A stretch of 64,000 bases of DNA from positions 124,001-188,000 of the forward strand of contig JBECUI020000025.1 of the NCBI GenBank assembly GCA_040954595.2, in the 5' to 3' direction. Of the stretch, positions 8,935 to 19,200 are shown piece after piece. The translations under genes and the position numbers were made by a program. Positions within the stretch are counted from its first letter, which is position 1. Every line of letters starts with the position of its first letter. Under the pieces are notes generated by a model. That model saw only the letters and a program-made list of their open reading frames with translations, had not been told where the DNA came from and made no database searches. Source of the DNA: Balanoglossus misakiensis (taxonomy: Eukaryota; Hemichordata).

Positions 8935-9314
8935 CAAGCAAACAGCCACTTTTTATGGTAATTATTAATACCGCCCCTTAAGGGTGGGGGCTGTGGATGG
9001 GGGAGTGCATACACAAATTTTAAGTATAATTTTAAGTAAAAAATTATCAAAAGAAAGCACCCTACAAGATCAATTCCTTCGCTCAAACTTCAATCAAACA
9101 GCCACTTTTTGTGGTAATTATTGATACCGCCCCTTAAGGGTGGGGGTTGTGGATGGCGGGGTTTATACTAAAATTTTAAGTATAATTTTAAGTAAAAAAT
9201 TATCAGAAGAAAGCACCCAACAAGATCAATTCCTCCGCTCAAACTTCAATCAAACAGCCGCTTTTTGTGGTAATTCTTAATACCGCCCCTTAAGGGTGGG
9301 GGCTGTGGATGGGG
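8935..9314. repeat. Three tandem copies of the ~155-bp GC-rich intergenic repeat
   Basis: Each copy has CAAACAGCC(A/G)CTTTTT(A/G)TGGTAATT, then ATACCGCCCCTTAAGGGTGG with GGG(C/T)TGTGGATGG after it (cores at about 8968, 9124 and 9279). Copies 1 and 2 continue with an AT-rich AATTTTAAGTATAATTTTAAG motif and CAAGATCAATTCC(T/C)(T/C)CGCTCAAACTTCAAT. The core can fold on CCCCTT/AAGGG. Four more copies lie at 16.13, 22.99, 23.16 and 23.30 kb, always next to the large lipoprotein genes. The rest of the 8719-9374 gap (8719-8930) shows only the promoter region of the BspA-like gene. Confidence 0.85.
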
Positions 9315-9323
9315 GGCTTATAC

Positions 9324-9362
9324 AAAAAAAACAAGTCCCAGTCATACATGACCGGGACTTGT
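9324..9362 (-). terminator. Rho-independent terminator of the first duplicated GLUG lipoprotein gene
   Basis: On the minus strand an AACAAGTCCC arm pairs with GGGACTTGTT around a GTCATGTATGAC inner stem, followed by a run of T (the A run at 9324-9331 on the plus strand). It lies 12 bases beyond the stop codon. Confidence 0.88.
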
Positions 9363-9374
9363 TTCTATACTGCT

Positions 9375-12300
9375 TTATTGTGCCTTATACTCCGGCTGAC
9401 TACCGAAGTAGTATCCGCTTGTTGTATCCCAGAGACTTGGCCATCTACCGTCACCAACCCAGACATACTCACCAAGCTGGTCGGGAAGACCGTTTGAATC
9501 TGCATCGCTTTCACCACCAAAAGCATCGTGAATGACCCAGTTTCCATCGCTAAACATCTCTAGGTCGTCAGCCGTATCGGCTGTGCCCTTCGTATCGTAA
9601 TAACGATAGGGATCGGCTGTGGTGCCGGTTCCTCTTCGAAGAAGATTCGCTTCGGCACTGACCTCAGTTGCATAACTATCTGAACTTATTAGGAAAGTTG
9701 GAGCTGTATACAACAACCCTGGTGCAGGTCCTGTTCCGACAGCGGTACGATCAAAGTAGCTATATGCCCTCGCTCCCGTAGCATATCCAAATTCGCTTGT
9801 TATTTCGGAAAATTCCGTAATCGTTCCGCTACTGCGAAGTACTGAAGCAGTGCTGTATCCTGTAAACAAATCGTCTGGCATACTGTAGTTACCGAAAATT
9901 CCACCCAGGTGAAGAGGACCACTTACACTACCTGTTGCATAGCCGGATATCTCATAAATAGTGCCTGGATACCCTACTCTAACGCCAACTAGTCCACCAA
10001 CCTTTCCAGTATTACGGGATCCGATTCCAGTACTTGACATATCACCAGTTGAATATCCATATGTATTAGTATTATATTCACCGCCGGATATTCCGGCAAC
10101 ATATCGATTTCCAGTAACATCCCCCGTTGTAAATCCTATAATAGTAGAATCATCACTCGAACCAACCAACCCACCGACGTAATCATCTGAACCAAATACA
10201 GAACCCGAATTGTCTACGGCAATAAGATTTCCATTTTCCATAAAGCCGACTATTCCACCGACATAACTGCCCGTATTTGGACCGACGCTTACTTGTCCAT
10301 CAGCAGTTACTACTGTTCCCGTACTCTGCACCGAAACCGATTCAACTCTTCCCGATAATAACCGAGCTGCCAATACCCCTGCTAATGCATTTGCAGAAAT
10401 ACTTGGATCAATAAAAACAATGTTTTCTACACTTCCCCGCAGAGTGCTGAAAAGTCCTGCATTATTTCTGTCCGGATCATCTATCTTGAGATTGCTTATT
10501 TTATAACGACCTCCTGCTCCATCCGATCCACTGAGGCTTCCGGTAAACGTCCCTATCGGTGCCCAGCCGGTAGCAGGGAGACCGTAGGTACCCGGTTCTG
10601 GAAGCGTAATATCCGCCTTTAAGACAAAAGCCCCATCCAGTTTATACCTCATTGCCCGCAGGTCCCGCCAGTTATAAATATCCTCTACGGGGAGCTGTAA
10701 GGGTTTCCCAACTACCAGTTGTTCAGATGTCGTTCCATCTATGAGTTCTACTGCTATCCTCACCCTACCCTCAGTAATCGTAGACCACTCGCTACTCGTC
10801 ATTGCAGGACCAATGCCCACAATTATCCCTCCTGTACTATCAGTACTGGTAGTAATTGTTGCTGCCGGAGTATCAAAAATTATATTTCCTGAGTTCTCCT
10901 CGCGAATGCTTACCTGCGCACTCAGTCCCGTTGCATCACTTTTATTCGTTAAAAAGAGAAAGGGGTTATCAATATCTCCCCAACTAAAATAGGACTGAGA
11001 TCTTGCGTCCATACCACTCTTGTAGATGAAGGTTGTTGCAGGAGCACTTCCCTGTACGTACAAGGTAAGGTCTTGTACAACTGTGCCCCCATATCCGGCG
11101 CTCGCTCCTGTTGCAGTAATACTTATTTGATACTCACCTGCTGCGGTTGTATCAGCTACTATTATGCGTCCAGTTCCTCCCTCTATGCTTAGGCCTGTTG
11201 CTCCTGTAATGCTCCAATCGGGGGCGGGATCGGTGAGGGTATTCTCGTACAGAGGAAAGAAGGATTCTGTTCCTACTGAAGCCATAAGAAGGCTTCCATA
11301 ACTAAAACTTCCCTCTATTTGCGTCCCGCTTACAGTTACGGTGAATGTACTAGCGAGTGTTCCGTCAAGACTCGGATGCGATATGTCCATAGTAAAGGTG
11401 TAGACTCCCAGATTGTAGGTTTGTATTGTTATATTCCCATTCGTTGCAATGCTGTAATCATCTCCTGGAAGGGTTCCCCCACCATCTTTTGCTATACTGC
11501 CTACAACATAGGTCAGATCGGTCGCTGTTAACCATGCAGGAAGTACTGTTAGCGTTGGAGACAATATGCGTTCTTCACCTACGGGTATTGTTTCATCGGT
11601 ATATGAGACGGTTCCACTTAAGGCGCCTCGGCTTACTTGTACCGAGACCTCGTCTATGCGATTGGATTTTGTTGCTCGAATGGTTGCTGTTCCCACTTCA
11701 ACGCCAAGAATGTTCCCACCGGAAACCGTTACCACCGTTGGCGTATCACTACTCCATGCCACGCTGCTCCCTACGTTGGTGCCTTCAACTACTGCTAACA
11801 ACTGGACGCGTTCCGATATGTGAATTTCGATCTCTTGGGGTATCTCATTGCCATCAGCATCGGTAATGGTAACGGACCTGACAAATCCATTACTGCCGAC
11901 CTTTCCTACAAGCCAAGAACTGGTCTGAGAACTATCCGCTGAATTCTCTGCACGTACCCGGACCCAAAAGTCACGGGGTGTCTTATATATGTCACCAGGA
12001 CTCCAAACCCCCAGTGCCTGACCATACCCACCCAGGGAGGGAATAGGACTAAGAAAGACCGTATGGCTTGTTGTCGTTATGGAAGATGCGACTGTTACCC
12101 AATTTCTGTCACTGACATGCTGCACCTGTAGGGTGTAGCGCACTTCAGCTGGGGACCCGTCCGGTGCTAGGAGATTACCTGCATTCGTTGGTGCATCCCA
12201 TGCAATCGGTAAATATCCTACCCCTGCACTAGAAGATGCTGGTCGCAAATTCAGTAGTTCGTTTGGTGCAGAGGATAAACTGACTGACTTGGTCAGAGAA

Positions 12301-15300
12301 ACACTTCCGGCTGCATAGTTACTATTGCTTGGATTTGCAGTTATGGTAACTGTTGATTCCCTAGCTGGTGCATCTGTTGCGATAGAGATTGTCCCTGTTG
12401 TTGCATCAATGCTCCATCCAGTCGGTGTCGGATCCATGCTATAACTCAACCCTGCTTCCTGTGGGGCGGCTGTAACCGGTGTAGAGGTTCCTCCCCGCCT
12501 AAAATCTCCTCCCGAATAGACGAGATATATCTCCGTTGCCTTCTGATTGACTGTTACTGCCATCTCATGGCTTGCTGTACTCGTGTAGCCAGCAGCACTT
12601 GCTGTTATGCTCAGAGTATAACTCCCTGCTGATGTCGTATCGGCAATAGATATTACTCCATCTGTTCCCACTGTAATGCCCGAGGCAGTGCCCGAAGCGA
12701 TATAGCTCAACGCTAATCCTGCTATCGGTAGATTACTTAGGGCTGGACTCACTGAATCTGCTTCTCCATAAGTCGTTGTAATGCTATTTCGATTATACAG
12801 AAGCACATTGCTTAATCCCGGTACATTGACACTTACCGTTGCACGATTGCTCGAAACTGCACCTGCTGTTACCGTTATCGTGGCACTGCCGTCTGTTATT
12901 GCCTCGACCCTTCCATCTGTTACTCGTACAACTGTATTAGCACTACTGACCCAACTTACTGAGGTATCGACTACGTTGACCCAGAGGCTTCCCGGGACAC
13001 TCAGCGTCAGGCTCTCTCCGACCGGAAGGCTTAGTGCACTGATCGCTCCACTACTATCATGGATCTCTAATGGGCGTATTCCATTTGCAAGAAATGGTCC
13101 TGCCTCTGTCCAGTTACTGACCAAGGTTGTTTCAACCGTATTGACTGCCTGAATACGAATATCGTACTCACTTGCTCCCGTTAACCCGGTAAGGGTAATG
13201 GTCGTATTCGTGGTTGCCGGTGCATCCGTCCAGTCCGTACTCCCGGATGGACGGTAGCCGACTGTGTACCTGCTCGCGACAAGGGTTCTTCCGCTATGCT
13301 CGTAGCCCTGCGTTCCAGACCAATTTACTTTGATCGATCCAATATCCTTTACAATGCTATCCTTGACAATGCTCGCTTCATCCACCGCTGCCGGGGCTGT
13401 TGCTAAAGACTGTACCGTAACACTTATCGTTGCCATGTTTGTGTCATCTGACACTGCTTTTGCGGTAATAATTGTCGTACCTGTGCCCTGTCCTTCAAGC
13501 TCCCCTCGAAGAAGTCCAAGACTCGTTACTTGAACAAAGGCATTATTGCTTTCCCAGGTAACACCGGTATTCTCGACATTCACCCAGAGAGTATTGGGAA
13601 CACTGAGTGTCTTTCGCTCTCCAGGATAGAGAATCAGTGTAGTAATGGCTCCACTACTATCATGTATCTCTAATGGGCTGATCCCGTTCGCAAGAAATGG
13701 TCCTGCTTCTGTCCAGTTACTGACCAATGTTGTTTCAACCGTATTGACTGCCTGAATACGAATATTGTATTCACTTGCTCCTGTTAACCCAGTGAGGGTA
13801 ATGGTAGGGCTGGTGAGGATTGCCGGTGCATCCGTCCATGCTCCAGTACTGCTACTGAGGCGATACTGCACCGTATAGGTACTCTCTGCGAAGTTTCCCT
13901 CGGCATTGGTTCCTTGAACATCAACCCAGTTCAGTTTCAAAAAGCCGATACTCTTCTCGCTTTCATCCTTGATAATGCTCTGTGCATCAACTGCTTCCGG
14001 TGCTCGTGCTCCTGACTGGGTGGTCGTGATGGTGTACACGGGTGTTTCTACACTGACATCCCCATCTCCTACTGCACGAACAAGGACATAGTAGTCCGTT
14101 TCGGGTGATAGTCCGATTATGCTCAGTGTCCATTTATTTATTTCCCCATTAAATACCGGATCTGCCTGCTTATTCCCCGCTTCAATCAGATTAACATTGC
14201 TATCTGAGAGATAGACCTCATATGTCAACGATGCGCTTGAGACCGCATTCCAGTTCAGATTTATGACCGTTGCCGATGCTGCATGTCCAAGTGAATCAAA
14301 TCCGGCGACCGTAACACTTATTGCTGCTGTTTTCTGCGGATCGGCTACCGCCGCTGCACTGATACTTGCTGTTCCTTCCGTTATTGCTTGTACCAGTCCA
14401 TCAACGACCCTGACCACTGCTTCATTACTACTTGTCCATGTTACGCTCGTATCATCCACATTGATCCAGAGCGTTGCAGGAACACTCAACTGCTGCGTTT
14501 CTCCTGCTGATATGCTTAACTCAGTAATTGCTCCACTGTTATCGTGTATCTCTAATGCTCGAATGCCATTCGTAAAAAATGATTCTTCTGTCCAGTTACT
14601 CATCATGTCTGTGTCAAAGGTACTGATTGCTTGTATACGAATATTATACTCACTTGCTTCCTCTAACCCGGTAAGCGTGATCGTTGCTACTTGTACTGCT
14701 TCCCTCATCCACGCCTCTGTGGAACGGCGATACTCGACCATGTAGGTACTATCAACAAAGTTTCCCTCGGCATTCTTTCCTCGGACATCAACCCAGTTCA
14801 GTTTCAGAGATCCAATCCCTTTTTCGCTTTCATCTTTGCTGATTACAGACACTTCCGGGGGTGCTTCTGCTCCCGATGTCCCCGTCGCGACCTGCTCCAC
14901 AAGGCTTTCTGCGGTAATTGCTCCTGTTGCCTGAATAAATACATAGTAGGCTGTCTCAGGTGTGAGTCCGGTTAGGCTGAGTGTCCACATACTTTGGATA
15001 TCATCGTATGTTATCCCTTCTTGTTTGTTTGCCTCATCTTTGACCATTGCCTCATCCAAAGAAAAATAGACGCTATAGGTCAGTTCCTGCGGTGCAATGT
15101 CTTGCCACCAGATATCAATAGCTGTTGCTGATGCTTCATAATGATGAATTTGTAGGGTTCCAATCCCTGTTTGTACCTCGGTCTGTATGGCGGTGCTCTG
15201 TCCTACCAAATAGACGGATATGACAGACACAGTATACTCTGTTCCCGGCTCCAAGCCACTGACGGTATACTCGTTTACATCACCTGTTACCATAATGTCT

Positions 15301-15812
15301 TCAAGTGCTGTTCCACCTTTTGGTGTAATGCGAATGAGATAGTGTTCTACTGTTGTTGTTGTTGCCGGTGCGGTCCAGGTAACTGTCAGTCCTCTTTCTT
15401 CTGTTTGTGGTACTTGCACATTCGTAACACTACTTCCTTGTTCAACGAACTCTCCTGTTTGTTGGGTAGGAAGGGTAATTACTTCCGAAGTTCCCCCACC
15501 TTTATGTACGGTAAGCTCGACGGTGTAGGAGGTATTTGGAGCAAGAGTAAGTCCGGTAAATGTATGCGTAGTGCTCTCTGCGAGTTCTTCTGCAACAATC
15601 GACCCATCTGGTGCCTTGAGGGTAACGGTATAGGTATAGGCCTCCTGATCGGGAGGGGTCCATGAAACAGAAATCTCATCAGCAGCAGAAAAGCGAACTG
15701 AGAGATCAGAAGCAGGATGGACGAGGGGGGCGGTTGTAGTACCGGCACCACCACAAGAAAAAACAAAAGCAAACAAAACAACAAGGGCTGTTGTAATAAA
15801 AACTAAACGCAT
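9375..15812 (-). CDS. Giant FN3/BIG2/GLUG surface lipoprotein, duplicate copy A
   Basis: The predicted 2145-aa lipoprotein has MRLVFITTALVVL and lipobox FVFSC (Cys20). Approximate architecture: FN3 at 30-122, 125-225 and 228-330; FN3-BIG2 at 335-507; FN3 at 514-603; FN3-BIG2 at 607-804 and 807-1000; cadherin-like strands at 1004-1184; FN3 at 1184-1304; BIG2 at 1307-1397; more Ig-like strands to 1590; a conserved ~150-residue module (YFSWGDIDNPFLF to TFTGSLSG) at 1605-1757; GLUG repeats (YVGGLVG, GFTTGDVTG) at about 1777-2010; and a C-terminal WPSLWD...YFGSQP motif. The start is set by an excellent GGAGG at 15818-15822, 5 bases from ATG; the frame runs open upstream through the G tract but lacks signals there. 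FN3/BIG2 stalks carrying GLUG tips suggest an adhesin; function is not known. Expression may vary with the C tract at 15899-15917. Confidence 0.88.
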   Translation of the reverse strand: MRLVFITTALVVLFAFVFSCGGAGTTTAPLVHPASDLSVRFSAADEISVSWTPPDQEAYTYTVTLKAPDGSIVAEELAESTTHTFTGLTLAPNTSYTVELTVHKGGGTSEVITLPTQQTGEFVEQGSSVTNVQVPQTEERGLTVTWTAPATTTTVEHYLIRITPKGGTALEDIMVTGDVNEYTVSGLEPGTEYTVSVISVYLVGQSTAIQTEVQTGIGTLQIHHYEASATAIDIWWQDIAPQELTYSVYFSLDEAMVKDEANKQEGITYDDIQSMWTLSLTGLTPETAYYVFIQATGAITAESLVEQVATGTSGAEAPPEVSVISKDESEKGIGSLKLNWVDVRGKNAEGNFVDSTYMVEYRRSTEAWMREAVQVATITLTGLEEASEYNIRIQAISTFDTDMMSNWTEESFFTNGIRALEIHDNSGAITELSISAGETQQLSVPATLWINVDDTSVTWTSSNEAVVRVVDGLVQAITEGTASISAAAVADPQKTAAISVTVAGFDSLGHAASATVINLNWNAVSSASLTYEVYLSDSNVNLIEAGNKQADPVFNGEINKWTLSIIGLSPETDYYVLVRAVGDGDVSVETPVYTITTTQSGARAPEAVDAQSIIKDESEKSIGFLKLNWVDVQGTNAEGNFAESTYTVQYRLSSSTGAWTDAPAILTSPTITLTGLTGASEYNIRIQAVNTVETTLVSNWTEAGPFLANGISPLEIHDSSGAITTLILYPGERKTLSVPNTLWVNVENTGVTWESNNAFVQVTSLGLLRGELEGQGTGTTIITAKAVSDDTNMATISVTVQSLATAPAAVDEASIVKDSIVKDIGSIKVNWSGTQGYEHSGRTLVASRYTVGYRPSGSTDWTDAPATTNTTITLTGLTGASEYDIRIQAVNTVETTLVSNWTEAGPFLANGIRPLEIHDSSGAISALSLPVGESLTLSVPGSLWVNVVDTSVSWVSSANTVVRVTDGRVEAITDGSATITVTAGAVSSNRATVSVNVPGLSNVLLYNRNSITTTYGEADSVSPALSNLPIAGLALSYIASGTASGITVGTDGVISIADTTSAGSYTLSITASAAGYTSTASHEMAVTVNQKATEIYLVYSGGDFRRGGTSTPVTAAPQEAGLSYSMDPTPTGWSIDATTGTISIATDAPARESTVTITANPSNSNYAAGSVSLTKSVSLSSAPNELLNLRPASSSAGVGYLPIAWDAPTNAGNLLAPDGSPAEVRYTLQVQHVSDRNWVTVASSITTTSHTVFLSPIPSLGGYGQALGVWSPGDIYKTPRDFWVRVRAENSADSSQTSSWLVGKVGSNGFVRSVTITDADGNEIPQEIEIHISERVQLLAVVEGTNVGSSVAWSSDTPTVVTVSGGNILGVEVGTATIRATKSNRIDEVSVQVSRGALSGTVSYTDETIPVGEERILSPTLTVLPAWLTATDLTYVVGSIAKDGGGTLPGDDYSIATNGNITIQTYNLGVYTFTMDISHPSLDGTLASTFTVTVSGTQIEGSFSYGSLLMASVGTESFFPLYENTLTDPAPDWSITGATGLSIEGGTGRIIVADTTAAGEYQISITATGASAGYGGTVVQDLTLYVQGSAPATTFIYKSGMDARSQSYFSWGDIDNPFLFLTNKSDATGLSAQVSIREENSGNIIFDTPAATITTSTDSTGGIIVGIGPAMTSSEWSTITEGRVRIAVELIDGTTSEQLVVGKPLQLPVEDIYNWRDLRAMRYKLDGAFVLKADITLPEPGTYGLPATGWAPIGTFTGSLSGSDGAGGRYKISNLKIDDPDRNNAGLFSTLRGSVENIVFIDPSISANALAGVLAARLLSGRVESVSVQSTGTVVTADGQVSVGPNTGSYVGGIVGFMENGNLIAVDNSGSVFGSDDYVGGLVGSSDDSTIIGFTTGDVTGNRYVAGISGGEYNTNTYGYSTGDMSSTGIGSRNTGKVGGLVGVRVGYPGTIYEISGYATGSVSGPLHLGGIFGNYSMPDDLFTGYSTASVLRSSGTITEFSEITSEFGYATGARAYSYFDRTAVGTGPAPGLLYTAPTFLISSDSYATEVSAEANLLRRGTGTTADPYRYYDTKGTADTADDLEMFSDGNWVIHDAFGGESDADSNGLPDQLGEYVWVGDGRWPSLWDTTSGYYFGSQPEYKAQ

Positions 15813-15847
15813 CGTAACCTCCAAGCGTGAAAGAAAGTATATAGAAT

Positions 15848-15875
15848 AGTATAATGAAAACAGCAAAAAAGTCAA
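15848..15875 (-). promoter_or_regulatory. Sigma-70 promoter of lipoprotein copy A
   Basis: On the minus strand, TTGACT (15870-15875), a 16-base spacer and TATACT (15848-15853) precede the ATG at 15812, with the GGAGG site between. The -35 box lies 23 bases downstream of the G tract. Confidence 0.75.
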
Positions 15876-15898
15876 GAAAAAACTATAAAATGACAAAT

Positions 15899-15917
15899 CC
15901 CCCCCCCCCCCCCCCCC
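15899..15917. repeat. Homopolymeric tract of 19 C (G on the coding strand)
   Basis: An uninterrupted 19-base C run lies upstream of the -35 box of lipoprotein copy A. Such tracts change length by slipped-strand mispairing and, upstream of promoters, can tune expression. The paralogous tract at 22761-22777 has 17 C, a length difference expected of an unstable tract. Confidence 0.85.
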
Positions 15918-16182
15918 TAAAAACTCATATAGAAGAGGTTTTTGGGATGTCAAAATTAATATTATAGAGAAAAACTGCTGTGATATGTTTTATTTTGGAG
16001 ATTTACTTTGGGTAATTTTAGTAAAATAATCTTGCTTGGTACTCATTTTTTTTTGCATTTTTTTAAGAAAAATGAAATTTTTTATGAATCGAAGGAAAAA
16101 TATTCAAGCAAAACTACAGTTTTCGCTGTAATTATTGATACCGCCCCTGATGGGTGGGGGTTGTGGATGGCGGGGCGCATTC
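15918..16182. repeat. Conserved upstream segment of the duplicated gene with one GC-rich repeat
   Basis: The segment (AACTCATATAGAAGAGGTTT, then ATATGTTTTATTTTGGAGAT, then long T runs) recurs at 22778-23040 with few changes. It ends in one copy of the intergenic repeat (ATACCGCCCCTGATGGGTGG at about 16138). I see no gene in it. A weaker relative of ATATGTTTTATTTTGGAGAT (GTAATATATTTTGTTTTGGC) lies upstream of the third GLUG lipoprotein near 29260. Confidence 0.75.
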
Positions 16183-16221
16183 AAAAAAAACAAGTCCCAG
16201 TCATACATGACCGAGACTTGT
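16182..16221 (-). terminator. Rho-independent terminator of lipoprotein copy B
   Basis: This is the duplicate of the 9324-9362 terminator: the same ACAAGTCCC stem (one mismatch, GAGACTTGT) and A run at 16182-16190, read on the minus strand 12 bases after the copy B stop. Confidence 0.83.
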
Positions 16222-16233
16222 TCCTATACTGCT

Positions 16234-19200
16234 TTATTGTGCCTTATACTCCGGCTGACTACCGAAGTAGTATCCGCTTGTTGTATCCCAGAGACTTGGC
16301 CATCTACCGTCACCAACCCAGACATACTCACCAAGCTGGTCGGGAAGACCGTTTGAATCTGCATCGGTTTCACCACCAAAAGCATCGTGAATGACCCAGT
16401 TTCCATCGCTAAACATCTCTAGGTCGTCAGCCGTATCGGCTGTGCCCTTCGTATCGTAATAACGATAGGGATCGGCTGTGGTGCCGGTTCCTCTTCGAAC
16501 AAGATTCGCTTCGGCACTGACCTCAGTTGCATAGCTATCTGGACTTATTAGGAAAAGTGGAGCTGTATACAACAACCCTGGTGCAGGTCCTGTTCCGACA
16601 GCGGTACGATCAAAGTAGCTATATGCCCTCGCTCCCGTAGCATGTCCAAATACGCTTGTTATTTCGGAAAATGACGTACCCGTTCCGCTACTGCGATGTA
16701 CTGAAGCTGTGCTGTATCCTGTAAACAAATCGTCCACCATATTGTACAGACCAAAAAGCCCACCCGCGGCCGTAGTAGCACTTTCACTACCTGTTGCATA
16801 GCCGGATATCTCATAAGCAGGGGTAGAAGAAGACCCTGATCTAACGCCAGTTAGCCCACCAACCTTTCCAGTATTACTGAATCCGATTCCAGTACTTGAC
16901 ATATCACCAGTTGAATATCCATATGTATTAGTATTATATTCATTGCCGGATATTCCGCCAACATATTGATATCCAGTAGCATTCCCAGTTGTAAATCCTA
17001 TAATAGTAGAATTCTCACTTGAACCAACCAACCCACCGATGTAATCATCTGGACCAAATACAGAACCCGAATTGTCTACGGCAATAAGATTTCCGTTTTC
17101 TATAAAGCCGACTATTCCACCGACATAACTGCCCGTACTTCGACCGATTTCTACAGTTCCGTCTGCTGTTACTACTGTTCCCGTACTCTGCACCGAAACC
17201 GATTCAACTCTTCCCGATAATAACCGAGCTGCCAATACCCCTGCTGCTGCATTTGCAGAAATACTTGGATCAATAAAAACAATATCTTCTACACTTCCCC
17301 GCAGAATGCTGAAAAGTCCTGCATTATTTCTGTCCGGATCATCTATTTTGAGATTGCTTATTTTATAACGACCCCCTGCTCCATCCGATCCACTGAGGCT
17401 TCCGGTAAACGTCCCTATCGGTGCCCAGCCGGTAGCAGGGAGACCGTAGGTACCCGGTTCTGGAAGCGTAATATCTGCCTTTAAGACAAAAGCCCCATCC
17501 AGTTTATGCCTCATTGCCCACAGGTCCCGCCAGTTATAAATATCCTCTACGGGGAGCTGTAAGGGTTTCCCAACTACCAGTTGTTCAGATGTCGTTCCAT
17601 CTATGAGTTCTACTGCTATCCTCACCCTACCCTCAGTAATCGTAGACCACTCGCTACTCGTCATTGCAGGACCAATGCCCACAATTATCCCTCCCGTACT
17701 ATCAGTACTGGTAGTAATTGTTGCTGCCGGAGTATCAAAAATTATATTTCCTGAGTTCTCCTCGCGAATGCTTATCTGCGCACTCAGTCCCGTTGCATCA
17801 CTTTTATTCGTTAAAAAGAGAAAGGGGTTATCAATATCTCCCCAACTAAAATAGGACTGAGATCTTGCGTCCATACCACTCTTGTAGATGAAGGTTGTTG
17901 CAGGAGCACTTCCCTGTACGTACAAGGTAAGGTCTTGTACAACTGTGCCCCCATATCCGGTGCTCGCTCCTGTTGCAGTAATACTTATTTGATACTCACC
18001 TGCTGCGGTTGTATCAGCTACTATTATGCGTCCAGTTCCTCCCTCTATGCTTAGGCCTGTTGCTCCTGTAATGCTCCAATCAGGGGCGGGATCGGTGAGG
18101 GTATTCTCGTACAGAGGAAAGAAAGATTCTGTTCCTACTGAAGCCATAAGAAGGCTTCCATAACTAAAACTTCCCTCTATTTGCGTCCCGCTTACAGTTA
18201 CGGTGAATGTACTAGCGAGTGTTCCGTCAAGACTCGGGTGTGATATGTCCATAGTAAAGGTGTAGACTCCCAGATTGTAGGTTTGTATTGTTATATTCCC
18301 ATTCGCTGCAATGCTGTAATCATCTCCTGGAAGGGTTCCCCCACCATCTTTTGCTATACTGCCTACAACATAGGTCAGATCGGTCGCTGTTAACCATGCA
18401 GGAAGTACTGTTAGCGTTGGAGACAATATGCGTTCTTCACCTACGGGTATTGTTTCATCGGTATAAGAGACGGTTCCACTTAAGGCGCCTCGGCTTACTT
18501 GTACCGAGACCTCGTCTATGCGATTGGATTTTGTTGCTCGAATGGTTGCTGTTCCCACTTCAACGCCAAGAATGTTCCCACCGGAAGCCGTTACCACCGT
18601 TGGCGTATCACTACTCCATGCCACGCTGCTCCCTACGTTGGTGCCTTCAACTACTGCTAACAACTGGACGCGTTCCGATATGTGAATTTCGATCTCTTGG
18701 GGTATCTCATTGCCATCAGCATCGGTAATGGTAACGGACCTGACAAATCCATTACTGCCGACCTTTCCTACAAGCCAAGAACTGGTCTGAGAACTATCCG
18801 CTGAATTCTCTGCACGTACCCGGACCCAAAAGTCACGGGGTGTCAGATATATGTCACCAGGACTCCAAACCCCCAGTGCCTGACCATACCCACCCCGGGA
18901 GGGAATAGGACTAAGAAAGACCGTATGGCTTGTTGTCGTTATGGAAGATGCGACTGTTACCCAATTTCTGTCACTGACATGCTGCACCTGTAGGGTGTAG
19001 CGCACTTCAGCTGGGGACCCGTCCGGTGCTAGGAGATTACCTGCATTCGTTGGTGCATCCCATGCAATCGGTAAATATCCTACCTCTGTATTAGAAGATG
19101 CTGGTCGCAAATTCAGTAGTTCGTTTGGTGCAGAGGATAAACTGACTGACTTGGTCAGAGAAACACTTCCGGCTGCATAGTTACTATTGCTTGGATTTGC

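Noticed and set aside
8935-9314. CRISPR array
   Set aside because: The period is about 155 bases with conserved sequence throughout, there are no short uniform spacers and no cas genes are nearby.
9780-10340. Diversity-generating retroelement acting on the GLUG segment
   Set aside because: No reverse transcriptase or template repeat is visible in the window, and the differences are not limited to adenine positions. Recombination or selection fits better.
15813-15953. N-terminal extension of lipoprotein copy A through the G tract (poly-Gly)
   Set aside because: The promoter boxes and a strong GGAGG lie inside this stretch, and a normal lipoprotein signal starts at 15812. In copy B the shorter tract breaks the frame.
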